A stretch of 64,000 bases of DNA from Solanum dulcamara (taxonomy: Eukaryota > Streptophyta > Magnoliopsida > Solanales > Solanaceae): the NCBI RefSeq assembly GCF_947179165.1, contig NC_077246.1:67620921-67684920 (forward strand). Direction: 5' to 3'. How positions within the stretch are numbered: the stretch's first letter is position 1; the number at the start of each line of letters is the position of its first letter. The position numbers and the translations under genes were made by a program. Positions 24,053 to 37,417 of this stretch are shown here, in pieces. The notes under the pieces are model-generated. The model was not told the origin of the DNA. It saw only the letters and a list, made by a program, of their open reading frames with translations, and did no database searches.

Positions 24053-27000
24053 ATGGCTGGAGGTTCATCAACATCATCATCTATGTTTTTTGGAATGAGA
24101 GAAGAAGAACTAATTCAAAATCCACAAGAAATTCTCCTTCAAGCTCAAGTACCAACAAAGAAGAGAAGAAATCAACCAGGCACACCAAGCAAGTATCTAA
24201 TTAATTAATTAGACTAATTCTATGAAAAAAGGTTTTTTTTTTTGAAACATAAGAACAAGAGAGAGCACTAGTTATTTTTTAAAAATTTCTTATATTAATC
24301 TATCTATAGTACAAATAAAAGTTGAAAATAATAATTTATAACATAAGTTCAAGTTTTACCTTAATTTGTTTTTGAGGAAAACCCTAATTTTGATAGGGTC
24401 TTCCATTTTTTTTGCGCTCACCCTTTTCAGTAATGGACTATGAGAGATAAAAAAAACGAAAGAAACCGACTAAAAACTTGAACCGCTTGACTAACCCCTT
24501 CATATATAGTTCATTCATTAGTGTTAGCGTATATAGTTGAAACCAATCAGAAGTGTAAATCGTGATAGCAAAGAATTATGTATCTTCATTTTTTTAGTTT
24601 CCACCATATATATGATGAATTTTATGAACTATGAGGGTAGTTAAATGAAAATTGAAAAAATCCATTTGTTCAACTGAGTCCATTCATTGTGGAATTTTGT
24701 AAGTTTCCATCATATATAAATCATATATACTAATAATTCATCATTTTTTTTTATTGTGGTGGAATGAACAGGTCCAGATGCGGAAGTGATAGCGTTATCA
24801 CCAAAGACCCTAATGGCAACAAATAGATTCTTATGTGAGGTATGCAACAAAGGTTTTCAAAGAGAACAAAATTTACAACTCCATAGAAGAGGACACAATT
24901 TACCATGGAAATTAAAGCAAAAAAATACAAAAGAAGTTGCAAAAAGAAAGGTTTATCTTTGTCCAGAACCAACATGTGTTCATCATGAACCAAGTAGAGC
25001 ACTTGGTGATCTTACTGGGATTAAAAAACATTATTTTAGAAAACATGGTGAGAAGAAATATAAATGTGAGAAATGTTCAAAGAAGTATGCTGTTCAATCT
25101 GATTGGAAAGCACATACCAAAACTTGTGGTACTCGTGAGTATAGATGTGATTGTGGCACTCTTTTCTCCAGGTACGGAATTTCGTCGCTAATCTGTCGCT
25201 AAATTAGTCATAATTATATAACATGATTATGTTACTATAGTGATATACAGAAGTTGATTAATTTGTTTGTTGCTAATTTTTGTATTTTTTCTAGTAAACT
25301 CAACTATTTATCTTTTTTTTTCTTTTCTCTATGAGATTCGTCACTAAATAGATCGTAGCTAACGAGAGTTTTTGATGATTTAATGTTTATTTGTTGTTAA
25401 ATGGAATTAGCAATTGATTTTTATTGCATTGTTCGTTCATCGTTGATTCCTGTTTTTTTTAAGTATGGAACTCGTCTATCTATCTTTTATAATGACCAAA
25501 TTTTCTGAGTGTTGTCCACTTTTAGTCACAAAAAGATCGAAATTTAGGAACCATTTTTCTTAAATGTTGTGATTAGTCGAATTATGTCATATAAATTACG
25601 TAAGAGAGTATAGAGTTTTTTTCTTCAAGTACTCAGTATTAATTGTTTTTTTCCTCGTAGGATTTTGGGTCGTGTCTTAATTAATTTGGCAGTGTGACTG
25701 ATCATTCTTTCAAAACAACTATTGATTATTTAAAATTTTAATTTTTGTTTTTATTTGTTTTATTTTATTCATCATAGTCTAGTTGTTACTTGATGAGACT
25801 TTTGAATTAAGCTTGGCATCTTTTTTTATTTGTTTTTTCCCCAGGTGATGAAAAAGTTTTCTCCATTTTTTCTTGCAGTTACAAGATTCTCTTTTCTTTA
25901 AAAAAAAATAATCATTTTTCTTCACTTTTTTTAATTTCTTTCTTTTTGGTTTTTTTCTCTCTGGTAGTTTTTTGTTTTTGTCTTTGGATCTTTACTGGCA
26001 TAGACAATGTGTACACGTGAAATTATAAACACCTTGGTCGTATTTTTTTTTTGTCTTTTTTGTTTACCATTGGTAGTATATAATAATTTATTTAAAAGAT
26101 TAAACAATGATAAAATTGTTTAGTAAATATATTACTATTTGTAATGTTTGATTTATTAAATTAAAAATGGATTATGAAATGTATAATTTATTTTTTCAAT
26201 TTTAACCTGTCTTTTATTAAAAAAATATAGCTTTGACGATGAGTAATGTGTTATTCCGTTGTTTTATCTCGAGATTAGTAATTTTAAAATTGTTATTCTT
26301 CATGAAAATAGGGTACTATTTCCTTCGTTTCTTTTTACTTGTCACATTTCATTTTTCAAGAGATAATTTGAATAGTTTTTTGAGTTAAATTGAATTAATA
26401 TAATTACTACTACTACAACAACATATCCGGTGAAATTTTATTAAGTGGGTCTTAAGATGATAGAGTGTACCCACACCTTACCACTACCTCGAGAAGGTAG
26501 AGAGTCTATTTTCGAAAGATCCTCGGTTCAAGTGTCTCAAACCCAAGTAAAAGAAGAAGAAGAAATAATGAAGACAACAAAGCAATTAATAAGAAAGACA
26601 AATGTAAAATCTACAATAAAGAAACAACAATAACAACAAAATAGTGTGATAATAGAGACACAATACACAACAAAATACGATGATCCTCCATTAATCCTTC
26701 ACCCTTACTAATCTTCTGTCCTAATACGCGTCCTCCATTCTTTTCTATCTAGGATCATGTCCTGGGTAATATGGAATTGTACCAAATCTTATCTAATCAC
26801 CTTTCTCCAATAATACAATATTTTAAATTTTAAAAATTTAGATATTCAAAAATTATTTAAAAAATACTATAAATAATAAAAAATATATATCTTAAAATAT
26901 TTAAATTATTTATCTTGATATTACGAAATTATAATTTTTTATCCCACCAACAAAACGAGCGTATCACCCAGAGACACTCTCTCCTAGGAAGTATCGTCCT

Positions 27001-30000
27001 TTTTCCGTTACATTTACCTTTTCAAGTTATTCACGTGTTGCTATGGTCATGCATGAATAGTAATACTTGTCAGATTTTGTTCTTTTATTTAATTGGTTGG
27101 CTATATTATATGTTCTGAATTTTTGCAGATTATACCCTTTTCATGATAAAGTTTTTGACTACTTTCTCATTATATATATTCATTCACAAATTAAAGTAAA
27201 TGTGAATTTATTATATATAGTAGATAGTAGGGGCGAAGCCATCTTGAGTTCAATGTTTTATTTGAATTAATTTGACGAAAAATTATATTATTTATATATG
27301 GTTAAAATAATTCTTTGTATATATATAATAGATGTCGAATCTTCTTTGGCTAGTTTGTGCGTCTATTCTTCATACTTTAAACCTCGTTAATGAAAATTCT
27401 GACTCCGCCACTGATTGATAGATAGATAAAAGTTATAAGTATATTTGAATTATTATTATTCTTAGAAATTTTATACTTTAGTAAAGTTTTCTCATGTCTA
27501 TTGGCGATTGTTTTCAAATATTTGGTCATAGTTAATTTTGAGATGCCATACATGAATAGTGATAATTTAGATAAATAAAGGAAAGAACGAATAGGTAAAA
27601 TATAAAATTCAAAATAATGAGGGTATGAGGTATCATTTTAGCTATATTAAGGCTATTTTTATGTGTTTTAAATTAGTGATTTATAAATATAGTTTTTTAA
27701 ACTGGCAGTTTCATTTATTGACCATTAATTTCCTAGTATCTTCTGTTGCATTTATTTGTTTATTTATTGTGGAAAGTTTACATCATTTATTTCCCAATTT
27801 TGGCAAATTATTCTTTGTCAATATTCCTTGCATTATGTTTCCGTCAAATTTGGCCAGACTTTTAGTTATACTATATATTTTCATTAATGTAAGAAATTTT
27901 ATATCATCAACTTATCTTTAGTTGTGATATAATATGTAATCTATTTTTATTTTTTAAAATTATACATTTTAAGGTGGCTTATCTGTCGATATCTTGTAAG
28001 TTATAAATTCTTTATAACTTAAACTTATATTCTTCATGTTCTTTTTTTTTTCAAGTTATAATTTCGTCTATTCATCATGTTATTTTTTATATTATTTTTT
28101 ATTTTGTTATTTTCCCAACAACATTAATTTGATAATGACAAGGCCGCAAAAAATTAGATTGAATTTATTGAATATTGTAAATGCATTTTAACTTCATTTT
28201 TTTCTACAAGTTTTCTTTTCTAGAATGGGACCACTTGCCAAATTTTGAGTCATTATCAAGTCAGTTTCTTTTACTAGTTTAGGTAAATTCAATTGTATGT
28301 TTAATCATATAGTACATAAAAAGTTTTTACTTAGACTAGTTAATATAGACAATATTCATGTATAGTAGTTGTTACAAAAGTCTACAATTTGTTAATTTTA
28401 GCCCTAAAAATATACTATTGTCATTGTCATTAGTGCAAAACAATTTGAATTGGATTTAACTTACCATACTCAATTCTAATTTATCTTTAATCTCACTTAT
28501 TATGATGATTATGTGTAATTATCTTTATTTGGGTTGAGCATAAGGTCTTAATTAGATTCTATATTTACTTCAGCGCGAATTATTAGTTTCATTCCCGAAT
28601 TATTTTCTGTCTTAGAAATACCCCTTTACTTGGCTAACTGAACTTAAATACACCTCCGATCTTGCAACCCTCGTGGAACATGAGTGTCAGTTGATAGTAT
28701 TAGCTCAATTTTAGGAACCATGTACTAGTTTAGCGGAGAGATTGTAAGTTCATGTGCACCACAATTTCTATACTAAATCTGCCCCTAGAGAGAGAGAGAG
28801 GGGACAAGGCGGGCATTTCAACCCTCACCAACAAGGAGTTTAAGACCAACTGAGCTATTAAAATTCTCCTTTTTTTTTAGCTTGAGTTTGTGTATTATTT
28901 TTTGGAATTTGATTTATATACATTAACACCTTACACTTTCCTTCTTTTTTTCTTTTACATCATATATATAAATATTTCTTAAATGTCAATGCACATAACT
29001 TAACCTTGTATATATATATTTTTTGTCGTGTTAACACAGGCGCGACAGCTTCATCACACACAGAGCCTTTTGTGATGCCCTGGTTCAAGAAAATGCAAGA
29101 AATATCATTTCACCAAACACCTTGATGAACACCCTTGGCATGAACAACAACCAATATTTATATGAAAGTAGTAGCAACATAAACTTAGGTAGCTTCTCCA
29201 AATTGGGCAATAACAACAACAACAACATCACAAAGACTACTACTAGTAGTGGTGTTCAATTTGATCATCATCATGACAACAACCTCATTGGGTCAAGTAC
29301 TACTACTAATAATAATAATTCCTTTTTCCTTCAAGAAACAATTCAAGATTATAATGCCAACAACAATATCAAGCCATTAATGGTCCATGGCCAAATGCAA
29401 CTTCCTAGTCTTGATCAAAACAATGGCAATAATAATAGTAGTAGTGCTATGTTTAACCTCAACTTTTTTCAGAACAATTTGTCTACCAATGGTGGAATTT
29501 TGGGTGATCATCATCATGATCATAACAATAATATAACTTGTTCAATTCCATCACTTTATGGGGTACAAGTACTTGAGAGTAGTAGTACAACTTGTTCAGC
29601 TGGTGGACCAATAATGTCAGCCACAGCATTACTACAAAAGGCAGCACAAATGGGATCTTCTAGTACAAGTAATATTAGCACAACTGCCTCATTGTTCAAA
29701 GCCTTTAGAAGTACCAGTGGTTCATCCTCTAGTGGTACAAAATCTGATCAACAAGCTTTCAACTTTGGCAGTGAAATTACAGGTATGGTATATTTAATTC
29801 TTATAATTTGATATTTTAAAAAGAATCGATTTCATTCAACATTTGATTCAAAGAACTGCGCTTAGCAACCCCCCCCCCCCTCTCCCTCTTCCTCTTGTTC
29901 ATGAAACGGCTCTGTTGCAATGAATGACATAGGTTATATATGTAGTATCCGAAATAATATTGGAGTGATCTAGTAGTTGGGAAGGGGTCTAGAAGTGTCT

Positions 30001-30961
30001 GCTACTACACCACATTAGGTTTTACACATTTACGGAGCTAAGGAGCTCAATCCTTGCTCTTTATTCCCATTTTCGCTCAGGCAAACCGGGCATTACTTTT
30101 TCATCTATTGCACTTTAAAGTTTTATATTAAGTTAAATTTTGGTGGTCATAGTGCTCAATATTGAAAATATATTAGGTTCATGCAGAAGTAAAGCTAGGA
30201 TTTTTGAATTTTACGTACGGAGTTTTAAATAAATTATTTGGACACATTAAGTGATTTTTTAAACCCAACTAAGGGTTTGGGCCAAAATTATAGGTTCTGT
30301 CAATACTGTAAAGCACTAAGCAGGATTGTAGCCCTCCCCCATTTAATTAAACTCATTAATAATATACTCCATTTATCCAATTTCATATGACAATTTTCTT
30401 TTAATTTATTTCAAAAAGAATAACATGCATGTATGCTATTTAAAAATAAAGTAACTTTAGATTTCATAGTTTACCGTTAATAACAGTATTTTATGGATGT
30501 TGAAGTGTCTATTACATGTTTAAGACTGCGGTTTCGATTTTCTTTCTTTCTTGTTTTTGATGCATAATCAAACATGTACCATCATATATGTTAATTGAGA
30601 CGTAAAGACTATTACGTTTGTTTTCTGCTTGTTAAAATTTTTGACTCCGCCATCAACCGTGAAAACTACTTTGCATGACCTTGTAGATGGTGTCATCAAT
30701 GCTTATGGAGGTGGATCACATGAAGGGTACAATACAACAACCAAGTTAAACTTTGAGCAACATCAAGGTCCACCTCAAAAGAAACAATTGACTAGAGACT
30801 TTCTTGGAGTTGGGGAGATAGTAAGAAGTATGAGTGGAAGATTTAGTACCCAAAGAGAACAACAACAACAGCATAATGGATTGAACATGATGAGCTCATT
30901 ATTGGATCCAAACAGAAACCAAATCCAACAGAGTTTTGGAAGTGCTGCTAATTTTCAATGA
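24053..30961 (+). CDS. INDETERMINATE-domain (IDD) C2H2 zinc-finger transcription factor
   Basis: Four coding exons: 24053-24188, 24772-25171, 29040-29782 and 30687-30961, giving 517 residues. IDD factors are nuclear DNA-binding proteins that often partner GRAS proteins (DELLA, SHR/SCR). A basic patch KKRR (36-39) precedes PDAEVIALSPKTL. Four fingers follow: C67/C70/H83/H87, C109/C114/H132/H137, C144/C147/H160/C164 and C171/C173/H186/C190, the C2H2, C2H2, C2HC, C2HC order of the family. The Asn-, His- and Ser-rich C-terminal half holds the conserved MSATALLQKAAQMGS (from 371) and LTRDFLGVG (461-469). The frame closes only if intron 1 uses a GC donor at 24189. The other introns are GT-AG; the acceptor at 30686 is the least certain splice site. 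Introns 2 and 3 carry repeat debris. I cannot assign the subfamily member. Confidence 0.92.
26405..26815 (-). mobile_element. RTE-LINE remnant in IDD intron 2
   Basis: The + strand reads (ACA)n, then a CATATCCGGTG block, a GATAGAGTGTACCCACACCTTACC block and a GATCCTCGGTTCAAG block: the antisense LINE tail. Around 26720-26815 the minus strand still resembles the end of the LINE frame (RRGD-type residues and an AEDMxxDR-like stretch, much decayed). It is antisense to the IDD gene. Confidence 0.6.
27227..27414. repeat. Repeat with GGGGCGAAGCC/GACTCCGCCACT ends
   Basis: It has the same terminal pattern as 9984-10160: GGGGCGAAGCC at the left and its inverse TCTGACTCCGCCACTG at the right. It is AT-rich and non-coding, within IDD intron 2. 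A similar right end, TTTTGACTCCGCCATCAA, lies at 30638-30655 just before IDD exon 4, with a possible partner end near 30184. Confidence 0.45.
28784..28860 (-). mobile_element. tRNA-derived SINE head in IDD intron 2
   Basis: On the minus strand AGCTCAGTTGGTC (28856-28844) matches a tRNA box A. GAGGGTTGAAATGC (28826-28813) matches a decayed box B, followed by a (CT)n run. The same layout appears on the + strand at 42710-42840. Confidence 0.6.
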
Positions 30962-30999
30962 CTAACTTGTTCAAGAAACAAAAGCACAAGAAAGCACAG

Positions 31000-31911
31000 G
31001 TATAAGTTTAAATTTAGCTCATTAATTGTACAATTGATTCTGAGTAGCTTTATCGAGATCAGAAACAAATCATGCAAAGGCTTCTAATAGTCGGTCAAAT
31101 TTTTGAAAGGTCAAAAGTGTTTGTTTTAAAAAAGTGAGGTGTTTGGCCGAACTTTAGGAAGAAAATAAATATTTTAGGGAATAGCATAAGTTGTTTTTCA
31201 TGAACTAAAAAAAAATATTTTTTTCTAAAAGTAATTTTGAAAAAAGAATACACTTAGAAACACTTTTAAAAAACCTCGTTAAACATTAATTGTTGCTAAA
31301 AAGTTTTTTATAAAATTTATTGGTCAAACACATACTTTTTTTGAAAAGCACTTTTGAAAAAAACGTATTTTTTAAATAAGTTGAGTTTAGAAGCTTGACT
31401 AAACAATCTATAGCTCTGTAATTTGTTCTAGTTCTAATTTTAATTTACTAGCTACTTATTTCATGGCTTTTATTTGTGCAATATAAATACAAAGACATTT
31501 TAAGTACTAAATATGGGTTACTGGGCATGTGAGTTTTTGATATAGCCAATTTGATACCTTTGTATTAATTACAAATTTGACTCTGCATTATTCGTAAAAT
31601 TTAGACTCTTCATTTTTATCTATGATTACTCGGTAATTTCCACAAGCACAAATTCTTTATATTGTTATATTAATGATATGTATTGAGATTATTATTTATA
31701 ACTTAACTCAACAAAAAATATTATTTTATGTTAATACATTTCTAACGGGGAGTACGATAGTATATCTGATCCACTTGGTTAACGTTAAGCTTATTTTTGT
31801 GCCAAAAGGTATAATTACTCTATTTTCAATATTTCGAAATTATAATAAATTCATAGAGACACACAATTAAGAGAACGCCCTTATTGATTAATTTATGATT
31901 ATATTTTGCAG
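31000..31911 (+). other. Possible 3'-UTR intron of the IDD gene
   Basis: CACAG/GTATAAG at 31000 and ATTTTGCAG at 31911 are good splice sites. They lie about 40 bases after the stop codon and before a T-rich tail region that could end the transcript near 32.0-32.2 kb. An intron this close to the stop, under about 50 bases away, would be expected to escape nonsense-mediated decay. Inferred from consensus only. Confidence 0.35.
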
Positions 31912-31919
31912 GGTATGTA

Positions 31920-33484
31920 TCTATGTTTGGAAGAAGGAGAATTTCAAGGATGAAGAAAAAACTTTGTTTTTTTTGTTTTTGTTTTTCCTTTAAATTGTTA
32001 AGACTTTCCCCCCCCTTTTTGTTGCTATGAGTTCTATAGTCTTGACTCTATTTCTTTAGTCCTTTCTTTTTAGTTTTTGATGTACTGTTTAGAAAAATAG
32101 GCCAGGGCACAGACAATATATAGCTTGATGAAAACAGTACTCTTTAGATCTAAATGTACATATATAATATGTTTGAATTTTCTTAAATTTCTTAGTGTAT
32201 TTATAATAGCAAAAATAATAATTAAGATTGAAAAATATCACAATAATCGAGGTTTTTATTTCAATGTAATAGGTGTTACAATCTTTATAATTCTTTGATA
32301 TTTTTTTTCTTTGAAAAATAAATTTAAGGACTTTTTAGTTTGATCTTGAACTAGACGGATCGTCACAAACACTTTAATGATCGCCACAAGTAATAAATAT
32401 CTCACGAACAAGTAACTTTGATCTTATACACCTTGGTATTTGATTCGCCTTCATTAAATTTGATCTTGAACACCTTGCATAGTTGATTTGCTTTTAACTT
32501 GTAGATGAATGTTTGCGGTTTGTAGAGAAACTTGTAGTTTTTGATTCACAAGTTCCCTAGATTTCTTATATATTTTGTCTCTATTTTAAATTATTAAGAT
32601 CCTTATTTATTGTTGTAGAATAGAAGGATTATAATGAGGATGAACTCTTCGACATAAATATATATTGACCTTTTTTTTGACTTTTGATTTGACTAGACAA
32701 GTTATGTCATTTTGATACATGACATGATTTTATTAATTCTTTCATTTACGTCATTTGACATGTGGCATAAAATTTGGCCTCTATGATAAGATGACTTTAT
32801 AGCCCAACAAAAAATTAAACTCGTATTTATTAGACTTAAATAGTTAACTTAATTATATTATTCCAGAATATTTATTTAAAGTAATATGTTATGGATTTAA
32901 AAATATGGTCTAAATAATTTAATTAGTCGGTAAATATTAGTCAAATTCTGTCCCCTGAATAATCTAAGGATATTAAATCGACTGAAAAAGAAATGAGAAT
33001 GGAAGGATCTTAGGAGTATAATACTAGTATATCATAATTAATAGCATATGTTATTTGTCATTTTTACTAGGTAATCGATTAATGAATATCATTAAGAAAT
33101 TTATATGTGATTACCACCAATTATATATAACACAATTGTGTAAATACACTTCTGTTAGTTAAGAAGTATCATTTCGATTTGGACTAAAATTTTAATTTGG
33201 TGTATAGCATGACGTAGTGGATAATAACTAAATACTCTAAAAATCAAACTTTAGTTTATCGAGTGATTAGTGATCGTGAGACATTATTTAATATGATAAA
33301 ATATTCTTGAACTTTGTACCCCTACCCCCTCCAAAAAAAAAATAATAATCTTAAACACGTAAGATTTAATTAAATGATTTTTTTTTATAAGTCTTTGAGT
33401 ATTTCAAACACATACAAATAATTTGTATCTGATTGAAAGTGTTGTTGCAATGCAAAAGGTCATTAAATATTATCAAGGGCAAAG
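31920..33484. other. Spacer with no recognised feature
   Basis: AT-rich DNA after the likely end of the IDD transcript. I see no gene, tRNA or clear transposon end. Confidence 0.5.
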
Positions 33485-35458
33485 TGTCACGATTCAATCT
33501 GACCATGAGTGACACCCAAACTTAACCTTCTAGATGGGAGAACCAACGATACAAACCCTAACTTATATTAACGATTCAACTTATAACCCATTACAATAAT
33601 GCGGAGCTCAACCTTATTAAAGTCAGAAATAACAAAAGCCACTAAAATCTATTACGTAACGTTTCCCAAAATCTGAAAGTCATCATTTCAAGAACATCTA
33701 ATTCTAAAATACTGAGGCTGAAAATATCAAACAACAGAATAAATAAATAACATAATGTGTCCGAAAACTAAGGACATCATGCCATGCCCGAGAGAATTCA
33801 ACACGAGCTAGAACGAATAGCTCACCCTAGAACTTGATGTGCTGGACACTGGCTAGAGCTGAGGTCGAGTCAAAGTCGATGGAACACTCGCTACACTCCA
33901 CAAAATAAAGCAAAGAAAAAAACACAAGGGTCAGTACAGGATAACATGTACTGAGTAGGTATCATCAGCCGACTCAAAATAGAAATCAATATGCATAAAG
34001 TAATAGCGGAAAATCAAACATACCACTTAACAGGTGGCAACCAACAAGATCAAGATCAAGATCAAGTGACAACATAATGAACAATTACATAACCAATCAA
34101 CAATATTAAGATTATACATGAGGAGTTAGACCTCCACATCACGCCCTTTTGGAAAATGAGTTATTGGAGATTTGGTAGCATTAAGTCATTTTAAGTTGTT
34201 TTCCTTTAATATTACCGTGTCGGAATGTGACACTCGATCCAAATATATCATGCCGGAACGTGACACCCGATCCAAATATAATTAATTTATCATTCTTTAT
34301 TATTACATTCCACTTCATTAACAATATTTCATCAAGCCTTCTTTATTCAAGGCACCATTTTTGATAGGGCAAGTTCAAGATTATGAATTTCACGATCTTG
34401 AGATTTCAGACCAATCACAACAACATACCAACCATCCAAACCACAACAATTAAATGCATAGTAAACTTCACACATTACTCAATGACTATCAACCACTATT
34501 AAGAGTTTATCTATGATATATAATAAAACCATAACCTATCTCAACCGAAAAACTGAAGTCAAGCAAGCTAATTAACCAATGAGTTTCCTTTCTTCAATGC
34601 CTCACGTTTCCAATCTATCAAGTATACAATATTCGTAAGCAAACGAATCCGTACACATCGATATTATATACCTATTTAACCTAGATCCAACAACTTAGCC
34701 AATTCTATAATCAATTTCCTAAAATTCAAACCTAGGATTAGGTCTTAATTTCTCTAAATAACATAATTTTAATGGTATCATATAACATAATACACTTAAT
34801 ATTTAATTACCTATCCCAATACATCAAAACGTGAATGATATCCAAGAAAATTTCAAACATCGGAGCCACATTAGAAAGCCACTGGTGCCAACTTACGAGT
34901 TGACAATATGCTAAACTTTTGCTCTATTTGAAGTTGAATCATTCTAGCAATCATTAGCACATCATTAGCTTTAATTATTAGTCATCATTACGACCTTATG
35001 GTCGACCCAAACAAGCCGCTATTCAAACATAACAAAGGAAAAGAAAACCTGCAAATCTTTCAACCTAGTCAATATAATTTAGTTCCTTTCAATTATTATT
35101 CAAAGTAATAAAATTTCACTAGCTAGACATCAATATACAAACGATACCTGAAGTTGTTTTTCCCTTTAGTGTCGACGCCGCAAGTGAGTTTTGTCTTCTC
35201 CCTTTCTCTTTCTTTTCTAAATATCTACTAAAAATGATAGTCATACTGACTATTTTAATAATTATGGAATAAGTGGTACAAGGTATTAAACATATTACCA
35301 CTTTAGCCCATTAATTAAATAAGTTATGGAAATTCACCCTTCAATTAAATAACCATAATTATCGAATAGTCCAAAATACCCATTAAAAATTTACGGAATG
35401 AATCTTTTATGAAATAAAAAGTTCTAGTTTTCAAAACGACCTAATGGGTCGTTATACA
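33485..35458. mobile_element. Probable solo LTR (about 2 kb)
   Basis: It begins TGTCACGATTCAATCTGACC and ends CCTAATGGGTCGTTATACA, so it has TG...CA ends, and it matches the general look of Solanaceae retrotransposon LTRs that start TGTCACGA and end in GGGTCGTTACA. It has no coding frame. It holds a two-unit 33-bp tandem repeat at about 34214-34280 built around CGGAACGTGACACCCGATCC. I see no clear 5-bp target duplication and no internal retroviral domains, hence a solo LTR or a non-autonomous element. Confidence 0.4.
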
Positions 35459-35736
35459 AAAGGGTAAATATATTCCATAATTTTGCTATGTAAAATGGAT
35501 ATATCCTTACTTAAATAAAATATGATGAATCTATAGTTTAATAATCAAAGAAAATAGAAAAATTGACATAATGTTACACATCATATTAAAGTGGAGTGAC
35601 TAAAATGGAAGCTCGTATCCAGTTTCTTGTGGGATAAGAATATGCCATCAAGATTTATAGGGTAAGTTTTACAAAGCGATTTGTTCGATCATTTATGTTA
35701 TATAGCAACTTTTAGACGATTAAGAACTTACACGTT

Positions 35737-35886
35737 CAGAAGATGAAAGTAGCGGAAATGAAGATGTTGAGATGGATGTGTGAACATACTCGGAAAGACA
35801 AGATTAGAAATGGAGAAAATCGAAATAATGTGGGAGTAACCTCCGTGATGGACAAGATAAGAGAATATATTTTGACAAGATTTTCA
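35737..35886 (+). mobile_element. RTE-LINE coding fragment
   Basis: The + strand reads QKMKVAEMKMLRWMCEHTRK, then DKIRNG and VGVTSVMDKIRE. This is the same C-terminal region as in the LINE at 16.7-16.98 kb, but from slightly further upstream and in the opposite orientation. Only about 50 codons remain. Confidence 0.75.
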
Positions 35887-36032
35887 TGAGTCAGCTTAAA
35901 CTACATATCAACCTAAATTTTTTAATGGACAGAAATGAAATAAGCTAATAAATGCATTGATCGATAACATGCTCAAACTTTAATGAATTGAATGGATTGT
36001 AATTTTTATCGACAAATTTTACTACTTTTAAC

Positions 36033-36688
36033 TAGGGCTGTACAGGACAAACCGATAAACCGCACCAAACCGACAAATCGAACCAAACCGAAAAAAAAAC
36101 CCAACTAGTGGTTTGGTTTGACTTGGTTTGGTGTTTGAAAAAAATACCCGACCATTATAGGGTTGGTTTGGTTTTAACTAAAAAAGTCAAACCGAACCCA
36201 AACCGACCCGATTATAGATATACTACTTTTAAATTATGTTATACATAAAAATATTTATTAAAATGTAATTTATAAATATTTTTTAAAATTTTTTCATAAT
36301 TTTTGTTTTCTTTCTTATATTTAGATTTGGACTTGAGTAGCCCATCTAAATAATATACAAAAAAAACTTATCTTATAAAGTTATATTATAAAGTTAAAAC
36401 TTCAAACAGTGTTGTGCCTCCATCTTATATGTTGATATTTTGTACTAGAATTCTTTTTAAGAAGCACTACTCTGTGCTTTTTATTAGATACTATGAGAAA
36501 CCCAAAAAAATTTGAAAAAACCCAAAAAACCCGAGAAACCCGAAAAATCCAAAAAATCCGAGAAAAATTGATATCGAAAAACCCGACTTTTATTGGTTTG
36601 GTTTGGTTTATAGATTTAATAACCCAACACAAATAATTTAATTTGATTTGTAAAAAATCCGAACCAGCCCGGTACATGTACACCCCTA
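36033..36688. mobile_element. hAT-like non-autonomous element 1
   Basis: It starts TAGGGCTGTACAGG and ends CATGTACACCCCTA, giving imperfect inverted ends of TAGGGSTGTAC type. The flanking 8-mers CTTTTAAC (36025-36032) and CTACTAAC (36689-36696) match at 6 of 8 positions, suggesting an 8-bp duplication typical of hAT. Subterminal GGTTTGGTTTG and CCAAACCG repeats occur at both ends. The short frame it contains (minus strand, 36402-36683) is not a transposase. Confidence 0.6.
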
Positions 36689-36853
36689 CTACTAACCATT
36701 GTATTCATTTTATTCATATACAACCTTTTCAATCTTTATCTTACAAATAACCTAAAAAGAAGAAGTAGATGAAAAGTTCGTCTTGACAAAACTTGCACCT
36801 TTTCAAAAATGACTCAATCAAAATTTAATTCCATTGAAGTTTTTTGATAAAAG

Positions 36854-36856
<3 letters not shown>

Positions 36857-36889
<33 letters not shown>
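36857..36889. repeat. (AT)n microsatellite
   Basis: A clean AT dinucleotide run that directly adjoins the 3' end of the SINE at 36898. It may have grown from the SINE tail. Confidence 0.85.
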
Positions 36890-36891
<2 letters not shown>

Positions 36892-36897
36892 CTGTTT

Positions 36898-37066
36898 TCC
36901 ATCCGATGTCCGAAGCTCGTAGATCTCCGATTATATTCGAATCGTACTACAGGGCTCATTTGGGGGTGATGTTCCCAACAAGATTTTTTTCATTTTTAAG
37001 GCTCGAATCCGAGACTTCTGGTTAAGGATGAAGCAATCCCACCATTGCACCCAAATCAATGTTGAT
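36898..37066 (-). mobile_element. tRNA-derived SINE, SolS-like, copy 2
   Basis: On the minus strand the head contains GGTGCAATGGTGGGATTGCT (box A region) and GGATTCGAGCC (box B). A body with AACATCACCCCCAAATGAGC follows, ending in CGGACATCGGATGG. It has the same block order as 3550-3720. Confidence 0.7.
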
Positions 37067-37417
37067 AAAATGTGATATGTCATAAGCGTGACACTTCAAA
37101 TAAAACCAGGACATTGTCAAGTTATCAATAAATTTAAGGGTATGTAAATGACTATTCTAACAAGTTTAGAGGACAAAATTTATAGCTTCTTTGTATAAAT
37201 TTAGAGAAAATGATGAAAGTTCATATTAGTTCCTTTAATATGTATTAAACAATATTAAACTCACATGTATGTCAAAGTTAATATTTTTAGTCTCCATTAA
37301 ATATTTAATTATACATATATTCGTTAGATTAGATGTAAACAGTGGAATGTTTTTTTTACTATAAATACCAAGAAAGTCATATCAAATCCTAAAACACGAA
37401 ATACAAAAGACTACATT

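Noticed and set aside
24189..24204. GT donor at 24193 for IDD exon 1
   Set aside because: It gives a 140-base exon and puts exon 2 out of frame. The GC donor at 24189 restores the conserved PDAEV junction.
24751..25191. Other-frame ORFs over the zinc-finger exon
   Set aside because: They are shadows of the IDD exon 2 frame, which alone carries the C2H2 motifs.
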